Source of the DNA: Chryseosolibacter sp036402115
GTDB taxonomy: Bacteria; Bacteroidota; Bacteroidia; Cytophagales; Cyclobacteriaceae
Assembly: GCA_036402115.1 (NCBI GenBank)
Contig: DASWTM010000198.1
Coordinates: 12,624 to 76,623 of the forward strand
Direction of reading: 5' to 3'
DNA: 64,000 nt
This document shows positions 8,639-17,170 of this stretch, piece after piece. Within the stretch, counting starts at the first letter, position 1; every line of letters begins with the position of its first letter. The translations under genes were made by a program, and so were the position numbers. A model generated the notes under the pieces. It searched no databases. It was not told where the DNA came from and saw nothing but the letters and a program-made list of their open reading frames with translations.

Positions 8639-9352
8639 TTACTTTTTTGGCTCGATAATCAACAGGTTTGCATCATACGTCACAATGCCGAGCATAATGC
8701 TGTTGATCAATCGTACGAAGGGAACACTGTACACTTGTCCTTTTCCCAGCGGATTCGGTTCCATCGGGTCTGCAATTGACACTCTATTCCTGTCTTCATC
8801 GTAACCTGTGATAACAACGAAGTGTCCCGAAGGTTCTCCTTTAATACTATCGTAGATATCAAATTGGGGTATCTCCCGGGCTGTGCCGTACAAGTAGGTA
8901 GCGCTCAATCCACAAAGAATCGGTACTGACCTTTTGAGATAGCCTTTAATCAATTCTTCATCGAGATCCGCGTAACGAAGTTCTCCGCCCGACTCAAGGA
9001 ATTTGATGTACGCCTGCGATGCTACCTGCAGCTTCTTTCTCCGGTATTTGAATTCCATTTGCTCTTTCAAAAAAGAAACGATTTTTTTTGAAGGATGCTT
9101 GAACCATGTGGGGTCGAAAATGTTGAGGTTGTACGTATAAATCTGGGCCTTGTATCCGCGCTTTAAGGCGTGGTTGCCTAACATGACGGCAAGTGTTCCT
9201 CCATTCTTTAGGCTTTTAACTTCTTTGATTACTTGCTTGATGGGGATGTCATCTTTATAGTAACGGTAAAGCGCCTGCAATGATGTTGGCCCACAAGTAA
9301 CCTCATCGGGTTGAGCCAAAATATCGAAGCTTAAGGCAAGCTCTTTCTTCAT
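8639..9352 (-). CDS. C39-like papain-fold peptidase
   Basis: The 237-residue protein has a complete cysteine-peptidase triad of the C39 type: Cys20 in DEVTCGPTSLQALY, His177 in PSGHFVVITGYD and Asp195 in SIADPMEPN. There is no signal peptide, ABC-transporter fusion or GNAT domain, although related genes beside RLAN ligases in proteobacteria are often fused to GNAT. It is the first gene of the amidoligase operon, 46 nt upstream of the ATP-grasp ligase. A role as a processing or deconjugating peptidase for the ligases' product is inference from context. Confidence 0.82.
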   Translation of the reverse strand: MKKELALSFDILAQPDEVTCGPTSLQALYRYYKDDIPIKQVIKEVKSLKNGGTLAVMLGNHALKRGYKAQIYTYNLNIFDPTWFKHPSKKIVSFLKEQMEFKYRRKKLQVASQAYIKFLESGGELRYADLDEELIKGYLKRSVPILCGLSATYLYGTAREIPQFDIYDSIKGEPSGHFVVITGYDEDRNRVSIADPMEPNPLGKGQVYSVPFVRLINSIMLGIVTYDANLLIIEPKK

Positions 9353-9451
9353 GAAGGGGTAACGATTTCAGATAAATATAAACTTAAATTAATGGGATAA
9401 CAATTCCACCTTGAATCAAAAATCAGGATATTGGAGCGTTATTAATTTACT

Positions 9452-10216
9452 ATGAAAAAAATTCTTTCGCTCCTCATTGTTCTCGGCATTTCCTTCAACT
9501 CGTTTGGCTGGGGCGCAACAGGTCATCGCGTGACGGGTCATATCGCAACGAAGTACCTCAACAAAAAAGCGAAGAAAGTTCTTGAGCAACTTTTGAAAGG
9601 GCAGTCACTCGCCATCGCAAGTACATGGATGGATGAAATCAAATCGGATTCAACGTATGATTACATGTCGGACTGGCATTGGGTGACGATACCTTATGGA
9701 CTGACTTACGAGCAAGCTGAGAAAAATAAGAATGGCGATATTATTCAAACTATCAACCGTATCATCAACGAATTAAAAACTAAAAAGCTCTCAGAAGCAG
9801 AACAGGTTCAACGCATCAAGATCCTCATCCACCTTGTCGGTGATGTTCATCAGCCTTTGCATGTTGGTGGCAAGAATGATAAGGGGGGAAACGATGTCAA
9901 AGTTATGTGGTTCCGCGCTGACAGCAACCTGCACCGCGTGTGGGACAGCGACATCATTGACGACACAAGACTAAGCTATACTGAACTAGCTGAGTCATTA
10001 GACACTCCGACCGAAGCCGAGGTTAAAACATGGCAGAGTGGAAATGTCTTGGTTTGGGCGAAGGAAAGTCAATCCTATGCTGAGCAAGTTTACGATACCG
10101 GTAATGGAAGACTGGGATACCGCTATTCTTACCTCTATTATCATATCATTCGCCACCGCTTGCTACAGGCTGGAGTTCGGCTTGCTGGCGTATTGAATGA
10201 CATTTACGGCAAATAA
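9452..10216 (+). CDS. secreted S1/P1-type nuclease
   Basis: This 254-residue zinc-dependent single-strand nuclease/phosphodiesterase is exported. The signal peptide ends at about residue 19, leaving Trp20 as the mature N-terminus; in this family that tryptophan is itself a zinc ligand. Other ligand motifs are GATGHRVTGHIA, HLVGDVHQPLHVGG, GGNDVKV and NLHRVWDSD. Length is normal. It is followed after 8 nt by a secreted YdjC-like deacetylase, probably in one operon. Both products would act outside the cytoplasm on nucleic acid or carbohydrate. Confidence 0.93.
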   Translation: MKKILSLLIVLGISFNSFGWGATGHRVTGHIATKYLNKKAKKVLEQLLKGQSLAIASTWMDEIKSDSTYDYMSDWHWVTIPYGLTYEQAEKNKNGDIIQTINRIINELKTKKLSEAEQVQRIKILIHLVGDVHQPLHVGGKNDKGGNDVKVMWFRADSNLHRVWDSDIIDDTRLSYTELAESLDTPTEAEVKTWQSGNVLVWAKESQSYAEQVYDTGNGRLGYRYSYLYYHIIRHRLLQAGVRLAGVLNDIYGK

Positions 10217-10224
10217 CTGACACT

Positions 10225-11223
10225 ATGAGAAGACTTCATCTTACTCTTTTTCTCCTTCTGTTTGCTTGCATAAGCCTTTGGGCGCAAGAGCAGACTTACG
10301 CTGAGAAGCTTGGTTTTCCAAAAGGATCGAAGGTTTTGATTTTGCATGTCGATGATGTTGGCATGTCATGGGATTCGAATGAAGGAGCCATCAACGCAAT
10401 AGAGAAAGGTGTAGCGACTTCCCTCAGTGTAATGATGCCGTGTCCGTGGGTTCCGGGATTTTTGCACTACTTGAAGAATCATCCGAACACAGACGCAGGT
10501 CTCCACCTTACGCTGACATCTGAATGGAAAGACTACCGCTGGGGTCCCCTCAAAGGCAAGCCGGCTGTTCCAGGATTAGTGGATAGCGAAGGCGCACTGT
10601 GGCCATCCGTTGAAGAAGTGATGAAGCACGCCTCCGCAGATGAAGTGGAGCAGGAAATCAGGGCTCAGCTTGAACGCGCTCGTCAAGCCGGTTTTGAACC
10701 GACACATCTTGATTCCCACATGGGTACGTTGTTCGCAACACCTGAGTTCATGCAGCGCTATCTTAAAGTAGGAATCGAAAATAAGATTCCAGTTATGTTT
10801 CCGGGCGGACATAACACGATGATCAGTCGACAAATGAATATGACAGGAGAATTACGCGCGCAGCTTTCACAGACTGCTCAGCTGTTATGGAATGCGGGGC
10901 TGCCTGTGCTGGACGACCTGCACAACGTAAGCTACGCATTCGACTACCCAACCGACAGCATTGTGTCCGATGCTGAACTACAGAAAATCGCAACCCAAAA
11001 CTATATCAAAACTATTGGCGAATTGAAGCCTGGGCTGACCATGGTAATTATGCACTGTACGCAGACATCTGAAATCTTTCCAAAAATCAGTGACTCAGGA
11101 AAAATCAGAAGGGCCGACATGCTTGCAATGATGGATCCCGAGTTCAAACAATTTCTCCAGCGCGAAAAAGTCGTTCTCACCACTTGGAAGGAACTAAAAC
11201 AAAAAAGGGCTAACCTGAAGTAA
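10225..11223 (+). CDS. secreted ChbG/YdjC-type carbohydrate deacetylase
   Basis: The 332-residue protein begins with a signal peptide ending near ISLWAQ. It then has the YdjC/ChbG/HpnK family motifs: the metal-binding aspartates Asp43 and Asp44 in ILHVDDVGMS, TDAGLHLTLTSEW, and the metal-binding histidines in PTHLDSHMGTL. These enzymes remove N-acetyl groups from amino sugars or chitooligosaccharides. The natural sugar here is unknown. The gene is 8 nt from the S1/P1 nuclease gene. Its 3' end contains the left arm of a terminator serving the gene on the other strand. Confidence 0.88.
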   Translation: MRRLHLTLFLLLFACISLWAQEQTYAEKLGFPKGSKVLILHVDDVGMSWDSNEGAINAIEKGVATSLSVMMPCPWVPGFLHYLKNHPNTDAGLHLTLTSEWKDYRWGPLKGKPAVPGLVDSEGALWPSVEEVMKHASADEVEQEIRAQLERARQAGFEPTHLDSHMGTLFATPEFMQRYLKVGIENKIPVMFPGGHNTMISRQMNMTGELRAQLSQTAQLLWNAGLPVLDDLHNVSYAFDYPTDSIVSDAELQKIATQNYIKTIGELKPGLTMVIMHCTQTSEIFPKISDSGKIRRADMLAMMDPEFKQFLQREKVVLTTWKELKQKRANLK

Positions 11224-11229
11224 GCCCTT
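11200..11229 (-). terminator. terminator for the minus-strand gene at 11250-11753
   Basis: A 7-bp stem (AAGGGCT at 11205-11211 with AGCCCTT at 11223-11229) is followed on the minus strand by six T. It overlaps the last codons and stop of the deacetylase gene on the plus strand. Confidence 0.7.
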
Positions 11230-11249
11230 CTTGATTATGTGGATCTGGA

Positions 11250-11753
11250 TTACTTTGATCCATCAGATTTCCTGGTATACACGTAACGAAAACGCTGCGC
11301 ATTGGCGTCTGCACTTTCAGACGGCTGAAGTGTCATCGTGTTATCATCAAAACGAATTTTGTATTCAGTCACATCTCCACCGGTGGCACTTTCCAGGTAG
11401 ATGACATTTTGAACTTCATTCAATTTGAATGTACCGCTGTCAATTTGTTCATTTTCAGCATAGCTGATGTATTTGTTCTCACGCGTAAACTCAAAAGAAC
11501 GGTTAATTCCAACGGTGTCGGTGTTTGTGATATCCTTTGAGCCTCTGAAGATTCCAGTTACCTCCCATTCGCCAACTACTTTCTCAATATTTTTAGTTGG
11601 CGTTTCGTTGTTGATAGGGATATCTTTTTTATCCTTAATAGAATAGCCCTTTTTATCCTGGCCTTGGTCCTTATCTTCTCGCTGCGCATTTGCCTCATGC
11701 GACATACTCGTACAAATGAACGCGAAAAGGATGATATAAATAATCTTGAACAT
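11250..11753 (-). CDS. secreted protein of unknown function, lipocalin-like
   Basis: The ATG at 11753 is chosen because it begins a clear signal peptide (MFKIIYIILFAFICTSM, cleavage near EANAQ); the frame is open 15 codons further upstream. The mature part has a charged, low-complexity linker and then a domain with VVGEWEVTGIFRG, followed by alternating beta-strand patterns and ending QRFRYVYTRK. This looks like the lipocalin-type small domains common in secreted Bacteroidota proteins. No function can be assigned. The gene is divergent from the copper-storage-like gene, with a short inverted repeat of about 7 bp next to its start (11757-11774). Confidence 0.7.
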   Translation of the reverse strand: MFKIIYIILFAFICTSMSHEANAQREDKDQGQDKKGYSIKDKKDIPINNETPTKNIEKVVGEWEVTGIFRGSKDITNTDTVGINRSFEFTRENKYISYAENEQIDSGTFKLNEVQNVIYLESATGGDVTEYKIRFDDNTMTLQPSESADANAQRFRYVYTRKSDGSK

Positions 11754-11843
11754 AGTTTTACTTTTATAAGTAAACAGCCAAAAGCCGTGCCTTCGCACAA
11801 ATTATTCGGCTAAATGAGGTTTTGTTTTATGGCCGTTTCGATA

Positions 11844-11873
11844 GTGTAAAATTATACCCGTAATAATTTTCAC
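11844..11873. promoter_or_regulatory. inverted repeat, candidate operator of the Cys-rich protein gene
   Basis: GTG-x-AAAATTAT and ATAATTTT-CAC form an 8-bp perfect inverted repeat (11848-11855 and 11863-11870) with a 7-nt spacer and matching GTG/CAC flanks. It lies 44 nt upstream of the Cys-rich four-helix protein start, in the divergent spacer. The symmetry suits a dimeric regulator; which one is unknown. Confidence 0.4.
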
Positions 11874-11916
11874 AATACCGGCATAACTATTTTGCCTTTC
11901 ACCCAAACCAAAATCT

Positions 11917-12261
11917 ATGGCGATCAATATTGATTCATCTACAAAAACGCTTACTCTTGGCGAACTCCAACAAAAATTAATTAGCTGCGCAATTGCATGC
12001 GAAAGCTGCGAGACCGCGTGTCTCAACGAAGACAACATCACCTTACTTGCAAGATGCATTGAGCTGACCCGGGATTGTGCGGATATCTGCATGCTCGGGT
12101 CGAGAATTGTTCAGCGGGAAAGCGAAATCGAAGAAGATTTCCGCAAGCTCGTTGTGAGTATGTGCACGATGTGCGCGGAAGAGTGCCGGAAGCATAATCA
12201 TGACCACTGCAGAACCTGTGCGGAGGAATGCGAAGCATGTGCGGAAGCATGCCAGAGTTAA
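11917..12261 (+). CDS. Cys-rich four-helix-bundle copper-binding protein (Csp-like)
   Basis: This 114-residue protein has 15 cysteines, at 24, 28, 31, 35, 47, 54, 58, 83, 86, 90, 98, 101, 105, 108 and 112. Most are spaced 3 or 4 residues apart so that they line the inside of helices. This is the pattern of copper storage proteins (Csp1/Csp3, DUF326), which bind many Cu(I) ions in a four-helix bundle. No signal peptide is visible, so a cytosolic Csp3-like protein is expected. Its own terminator follows, so it is probably monocistronic. Copper-responsive control is inference. Confidence 0.88.
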   Translation: MAINIDSSTKTLTLGELQQKLISCAIACESCETACLNEDNITLLARCIELTRDCADICMLGSRIVQRESEIEEDFRKLVVSMCTMCAEECRKHNHDHCRTCAEECEACAEACQS

Positions 12262-12265
12262 AAGG

Positions 12266-12290
12266 GAAGGCAAAAATGCCTTCTCTTTTT
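12266..12290 (+). terminator. terminator of the Csp-like gene
   Basis: A 7-bp perfect stem GAAGGCA/TGCCTTC with an AAAA loop is followed by TCTTTTT, 4 nt after the stop codon. Confidence 0.85.
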
Positions 12291-12443
12291 CCTATAGTCT
12301 TTCTCACCAGTATCCAAAAAAAATAAACCCTACGCGACTTTAAATCGCTATCAAACTCTGCAAACGTAGTCTGCTCGCAATTTGGCCTGTTACCAGACGA
12401 GAATTGGCTGAATCTTACATCCAACTAATACAAGACTGCTCTC

Positions 12444-12473
12444 TTTGTTCCTCATGAAAACAAGCTAACTTTG
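12444..12473 (+). promoter_or_regulatory. Bacteroidota-type promoter of the TPR histidine kinase
   Basis: TTTG at 12444-12447 (-33 element) and TAACTTTG at 12466-12473 (-7 element, consensus TAnnTTTG) are separated by 18 nt, the usual spacing. The kinase ATG is 18 nt downstream of the -7 box, predicting a short leader of about 10-13 nt. Confidence 0.7.
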
Positions 12474-12491
12474 TGGTTCTAACCTCACCCC

Positions 12492-15221
12492 ATGACCACC
12501 TTCCCCAAAGGCCTGATGCTGCTCATGATGCTTGCGATTGCGCCCGTGGTTGCATGGAGCCAGGGAAGCGCTGCTGACAGCCTTGAGCAAACCCTTATGC
12601 AGGCTGAAGGTCATGCAAGGGTCGATGTACTGAATCGACTTGTTTACGAATACATTTCAGTCGACAATGCAAAAGTCGTCCGCTACAGTGATGAAGCGCT
12701 AAAACTAGCCAGGCAACTCAAGTACGTGAAGGGCGAAGGGATTGCATATGCCTATCGTGGCGTATATGACTACATGTCGGGCGAGTTTAGGAAGGCACAC
12801 GATGATCTGCATCGTGCGCTTGCGCTTTCAACGGAAGCTCGCGACACGAATACGGTAGGATACGCCTACTTACAACTTGGCACCTGCGGACTCGAAGAAG
12901 TCAACACCGACTCGGCCTACATCTACTTCACTAAAGCAAAACAGGTCTTTAACGACAGCACTAACCCGGAGTCGCTTTCGAAAGTCTATCGGAACATGAG
13001 CGCACTTTTCGGCCAGCGTTTTCAACCGGACTCACAACAATATTACCTGCAGAAAGCAATCGCAATTCGAAGATTGCTTCCTGATAAGTCGTGGCTCATC
13101 GATGCGTTGGCTTTGCAGGCCAATCTCAAGGTGACTTCCGGAGATTTAGTAACTGCTGATGGGCTACTCCGTGAGGCTGATGAACTTCTTAAGCGCTACC
13201 CTAACGACCTTGAAAATTTGAATGACGTAAGACACATTCGCGCGTTAATGCTTTTCCAACAGGGGAAATTTGAAGAAGCCGTTGTGCTGTTCGACTCTGC
13301 GCGAAATTATTATTGGCGCCTTTCACATTTTCGTAAATACATTACCCTACTGACGGACCTGGGAAAAATTTTCTCCGACCGCGGAGAGTACGAACTCGCG
13401 CTGAACAACCTCTATGAGGCACTCCGTCTGAGTCAAGCTAAGGGTTACGAAACAGAAACGTACATTATTCGAACCCGGATCGGCTGGGTAAATTTCCACC
13501 TTGGTGATCTTCAGCAAGCTCTCCGCCTAGCAAACGAATCGCTCAATTCAAGACCAAGCAAATTGCTGATTGGTGATTTATCGAAAACACTCACCCTCAA
13601 AGGAGTTGTGCTGACCGATCTGAACCAGTTTGCTGAGGCACGCGTTTGTCTCGATTCGGTGAAAACGATTTACCAAAAAGCCGGCAATCTGCACGGGCTC
13701 AGTGAAACATTTATGAATTTTGGCACGCTGGAGGCGAAACTTTCCAATTATTCCCGTGCACTTGAATTATACCAAGAGAGCATTGCGTTAGCCGAGCAAG
13801 TGAATTATCTCTATGGAAAGGCATGGTCAAATTGGGGGATCGGAGATATCTATTTCCGCATGAAAAACTATTCGAAAGCATCGAGCTTCCTTGATCGCTC
13901 AGAGGCAGCCTCCAGACGGATCGGAGCCAACGAAATTTTGATCCGCAATTACAAGACCCGGAGAGATCTTCTTACCGCACAGGGAAGGTTTAAGGAAGCG
14001 CTGGAATATTCGGTGATGGCAAGCAGCCTCGAAGATTCAATTCATAAGACCGACCTTGCCCGAAGGTTTGTTAATCTCGAAAAAGTGCAGGCCATAGAAG
14101 AGCGTGACCGGAACATTGAAGTGCTCCAGAAAGATAAGCAACTGGCTGAAGACAAGATTGCGCTGCAAGAGTCACGGATTCGTCAACAGTATATTCTGAT
14201 CGTAGCTGGTCTCATAAGCATCGGCCTGCTGGCAACATTGGTTTTTATTTACTATCGCTTCTACTCGCGAATCCGATCCTTGAACGTGATGATCACTGAA
14301 AAAAACAGGCGCATCGAGGCTCAATCCCATACTTTGCAGGAGGTAAACCAGGAACTGAACAGATTATACTTTGAAGTTTCTGAACAGAATGAAGAAATCC
14401 AGGCCCAGGCAAATAAGCTAGTTGCCAGTAATCGAAGCATCACGGATCTTAACCGGGACCTTGAAAAGTTGATTAGTGAAAAAACAGTTGAGTTAAGAAA
14501 GACCAATGAAGAACTTGTTAAGTATAATAATGAATTGCTTCAATTCTCATACACGGTATCGCATAACCTCCGCGGACCGGTAGCGCGAGTGCTCGGACTT
14601 TCTTCGCTGTTGCAGAACGAGCAGGATGTGGCCCAGGCTAAACAGTGGGTGACACTGATTTCAAAAACAGCCTTGGAGCTTGATACCATCATTAAAGACC
14701 TTGGGAAAATTCTTGAACTCCGTCACGAGCCCCAGCGCTTCCGCGAAACAATTGAAATTGCGGATGAGTGGAGGCAAAGCGTGAGCTTACTCCAAGATAG
14801 TCTTCGTGGCGATGAACAAATTATCTCCGATTTCCAATCGTTGCCCGAGTTGACAACGGTCCGACCAATGCTGCAGAGTATTCTTTACAATCTGCTGAGC
14901 AACGCCATAAAATTCCGGTCCCCCGACAGATCGTTAGTTGTCCGCGCCACTAGTAGGGCAGTCGATTCGAAAGCGATCATTGAAGTAGTGGACAATGGAC
15001 TGGGCTTCAATACTGAGCAGCATAAAGACAAAATCTTCAGGTTGTACACGCGCTTTCATTCACATGTCGAAGGAAGAGGCCTTGGACTTTACCTTATCAA
15101 ATCACAGGTTGACGTGCTCCATGGAGAAGTTGAAGTGCAGTCACAACCTGGGGTAGGAACACGTTTCCGCATCATTCTCCCCATCATCAAAGACGAGGTT
15201 AACCTCCTCGCTAAAGCATAA
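12492..15221 (+). CDS. TPR-containing membrane sensor histidine kinase
   Basis: The 909-residue protein starts with a signal sequence (cleavage near WSQ) and a large periplasmic region of tetratricopeptide repeats, about residues 40-540. One transmembrane helix follows (QYILIVAGLISIGLLATLVF, about 570-592), then a coiled coil and a cytoplasmic kinase core. The H-box SYTVSHNLRGPVARVLGL puts the phosphorylated histidine at His691. The N-box NLLSNAIKFRSP, the G1 box VVDNGLGFN and the G2 box GRGLGLYLIKSQ are all present, so the kinase should be active. It converges on a single-domain response regulator gene that overlaps its 3' end by 11 nt. The TPR domain may sense a protein or peptide; that is inference. 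Confidence 0.92.
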   Translation: MTTFPKGLMLLMMLAIAPVVAWSQGSAADSLEQTLMQAEGHARVDVLNRLVYEYISVDNAKVVRYSDEALKLARQLKYVKGEGIAYAYRGVYDYMSGEFRKAHDDLHRALALSTEARDTNTVGYAYLQLGTCGLEEVNTDSAYIYFTKAKQVFNDSTNPESLSKVYRNMSALFGQRFQPDSQQYYLQKAIAIRRLLPDKSWLIDALALQANLKVTSGDLVTADGLLREADELLKRYPNDLENLNDVRHIRALMLFQQGKFEEAVVLFDSARNYYWRLSHFRKYITLLTDLGKIFSDRGEYELALNNLYEALRLSQAKGYETETYIIRTRIGWVNFHLGDLQQALRLANESLNSRPSKLLIGDLSKTLTLKGVVLTDLNQFAEARVCLDSVKTIYQKAGNLHGLSETFMNFGTLEAKLSNYSRALELYQESIALAEQVNYLYGKAWSNWGIGDIYFRMKNYSKASSFLDRSEAASRRIGANEILIRNYKTRRDLLTAQGRFKEALEYSVMASSLEDSIHKTDLARRFVNLEKVQAIEERDRNIEVLQKDKQLAEDKIALQESRIRQQYILIVAGLISIGLLATLVFIYYRFYSRIRSLNVMITEKNRRIEAQSHTLQEVNQELNRLYFEVSEQNEEIQAQANKLVASNRSITDLNRDLEKLISEKTVELRKTNEELVKYNNELLQFSYTVSHNLRGPVARVLGLSSLLQNEQDVAQAKQWVTLISKTALELDTIIKDLGKILELRHEPQRFRETIEIADEWRQSVSLLQDSLRGDEQIISDFQSLPELTTVRPMLQSILYNLLSNAIKFRSPDRSLVVRATSRAVDSKAIIEVVDNGLGFNTEQHKDKIFRLYTRFHSHVEGRGLGLYLIKSQVDVLHGEVEVQSQPGVGTRFRIILPIIKDEVNLLAKA

Positions 15222-15573
15222 GGAGCGTCCGAACTTCATTTTCTGAAAGTGGCTTTGATAAATAAACATCAGCGCCAAGGGCAAGGACACGCTTTCGTTC
15301 TTCCTCGGTGACAGAGGAACTCAGCACTACGAGCGTGGAATGTGGTGCAGCATATTTTTGTTTATACGCCTCGATAAACTGGAAGCCATTCATATTCGGC
15401 ATATCCAAGTCAACAAAGATGAAATGCGGACTGAGTCCATCGGACAACTGCTGCATGGCTTCATTTCCATCATAGGCAGAATGCACTTCGCAATCAGCGC
15501 CACTGACTTCAAAAATTTTTGTGCTCAGGAAATGGAAGATTCGTTCATCATCTACGAGTAAAACTTTTTTCAT
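15211..15573 (-). CDS. single-domain response regulator
   Basis: This 120-residue CheY-like receiver has the acidic pair in LLVDDER, the phosphoacceptor Asp55 in FIFVDLDMPNMNG, the switch serines in VVLSSSV and the conserved lysine in LSKPL. It has no output domain, so it must act by protein interaction or as a phosphorelay intermediate. It converges on the TPR histidine kinase with an 11-nt 3' overlap. The two are therefore not co-transcribed, but they are a plausible cognate pair. Confidence 0.9.
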   Translation of the reverse strand: MKKVLLVDDERIFHFLSTKIFEVSGADCEVHSAYDGNEAMQQLSDGLSPHFIFVDLDMPNMNGFQFIEAYKQKYAAPHSTLVVLSSSVTEEERKRVLALGADVYLSKPLSENEVRTLLML

Positions 15574-15635
15574 CAGGATGGTTTTTTTTAATCCAAGGCA
15601 GCGATTGAGCCTGGAACGTATAATCGATTTTGAAA

Positions 15636-15710
15636 TGGTAGTCCCGACAGGAATCGAACCTGTATCAAAAGTTTAGGAAACTTCTATTCTATCCATTGAA
15701 CTACGGGACC
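15636..15710 (-). tRNA. tRNA-Arg (anticodon CCT)
   Basis: On the minus strand the acceptor stem GGTCCCG/CGGGACT, D arm, anticodon loop TTCCTAA, T arm (ACAGG/CCTGT around TTCGATT) and discriminator A are intact. The CCA end is encoded at 15636-15638. The CCT anticodon reads AGG arginine codons. Confidence 0.95.
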
Positions 15711-15777
15711 TGGGAGGAAACAAAATTAAGATTGAAAAAATGAATTTTGGTTTCCGGGCAAATTTAATGATTTAACA

Positions 15778-16992
15778 TTACGATTCAACTGCAGCGGAGT
15801 CTTTCCAGTTGTCGGAATAATACGACTGATCTTGCTGAATATAGTGGGGATAGATCGTCATATGTTTCTTGCGAACCTGATCAAACAGGACGGCCTTCAG
15901 CTGATCGATGTTCTCCTTTGCAGTTGCCGAGATGAAGACGATATGTTCGAACCCGTGCTCGCGGTAAAAACCTTTCATCTCTTCTAGATTTGCGTCAGGA
16001 TGTTGCTGCAGATAAAGGTCAATTTTATTCAAAACAAGAATTGTTGGCCGATCACCTGCACCGATCTCGCCCAACGTGCGCTTAACAACTTCAATCTGGT
16101 TGTCATGGAACGGATGGGCAACATCAACCACGTGTACAAGAATGTCAGCTTCCCGTACTTCGTCAAGTGTTGACTTGAAAGATTCGATCAAGTGATGTGG
16201 CAGCTTGCGGATAAATCCAACGGTATCAGAAAGCAAAAAAGGTATATCCCCGACCGACACTTTACGAACGGTAGCGTCTACGGTTGCAAAAAGCTTATTC
16301 TCCGCCAGCACATCTGACTTTGAAAGTAGGTTCATGAGGGTCGACTTTCCAACATTGGTATACCCTACCAGCGCAGCACGCACAATATTTGAACGGCTTT
16401 TTCGCTGAGTTGCCCGCTGCTTCTCAATCTTCTCAAGCTTGTCTTTTAGTATCGTAATCTGATAGCGAATGTTTCGTCTGTCCGTTTCAATTTCGCGTTC
16501 CCCGGCACCACCGCGTGTTCCAGTTCCACCGCGCTGACGTTCAAGGTGAGTCCACATCCGCGTCAACCGCGGAAGCAAGTATTGATATCGGGCCAGTTCA
16601 ACTTGTGTTCGTGCTTGCGCAGTCTGGGCGCGCCACAGGAAAATGTCGAGGATTAACAAACTGCGGTCGTAAATTCTCACTTTTAGTTCTTCCCGTTCTT
16701 TTGGGTTCAGCTCTTTCTCAAGATTTCGCAGCTGAGACGCACTCAGGTCACTGTCAAAAATAACATGCTTTACACCGTTGCTGAAGACGAAATTTTTTAT
16801 CTCTTCGAGTTTCCCTTTTCCAATAAAGGTCCGCGAATCGGGCTGGGAAAGATTTTGGATGAAATGACGTAACGTGCGGATGCCAGCGGTCTCAGCGAGA
16901 AACTCCAATTCATCAAGGTGTTCTTGAGTTTCAGCCGTTTGCTGATTATTTCCTAAAGCTACAAGCACAGCTGTATTAGAGTTTTCTGTCAT
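15778..16992 (-). CDS. hflX: GTPase HflX
   Basis: From the ATG at 16992 the protein has 404 residues; a GTG six codons upstream is less likely. HflX is a ribosome-associated GTPase that splits stalled 70S ribosomes under stress. The N-terminal HflX domain includes SRTFIGKGKLEEIKNFV and the glycine-rich linker RQRGGTGTRGGAGEREIETDRR. The GTPase motifs are G1 GYTNVGKST, G3 DTVGF and G4 LNKID. The C-terminal tail is short. The gene is divergent from the exopolysaccharide operon and has the tRNA-Arg gene downstream. Confidence 0.96.
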   Translation of the reverse strand: MTENSNTAVLVALGNNQQTAETQEHLDELEFLAETAGIRTLRHFIQNLSQPDSRTFIGKGKLEEIKNFVFSNGVKHVIFDSDLSASQLRNLEKELNPKEREELKVRIYDRSLLILDIFLWRAQTAQARTQVELARYQYLLPRLTRMWTHLERQRGGTGTRGGAGEREIETDRRNIRYQITILKDKLEKIEKQRATQRKSRSNIVRAALVGYTNVGKSTLMNLLSKSDVLAENKLFATVDATVRKVSVGDIPFLLSDTVGFIRKLPHHLIESFKSTLDEVREADILVHVVDVAHPFHDNQIEVVKRTLGEIGAGDRPTILVLNKIDLYLQQHPDANLEEMKGFYREHGFEHIVFISATAKENIDQLKAVLFDQVRKKHMTIYPHYIQQDQSYYSDNWKDSAAVES

Positions 16993-17037
16993 AAAAAGTT
17001 CAAATGGCACAATGTAACGTTCAAATGTGAGACAAGG

Positions 17038-17070
17038 TTTCCATTTTCGGGTTACTTTACATTATATTTG
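17038..17070 (+). promoter_or_regulatory. candidate promoter of the exopolysaccharide operon
   Basis: TATATTTG at 17063-17070 fits the -7 consensus TAnnTTTG, and TTTC at 17038-17041 lies 21 nt upstream as a weak -33 element. The first operon gene starts 100 nt downstream, leaving a leader of about 95 nt. Confidence 0.5.
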
Positions 17071-17170
17071 AGGTATTTATATTCACAATTTGGCAGTCTA
17101 ACGCCTCTATTGACCATTTATCGAAGGGTGGTCAATGATTTGAAGTGCAGCTGCCAAAACAGGAAGCCCA

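Noticed and set aside
15211..15221. Frameshift or assembly error at the kinase/response regulator overlap
   Set aside because: Both convergent frames end normally with complete C-termini; an 11-nt 3' overlap is ordinary.
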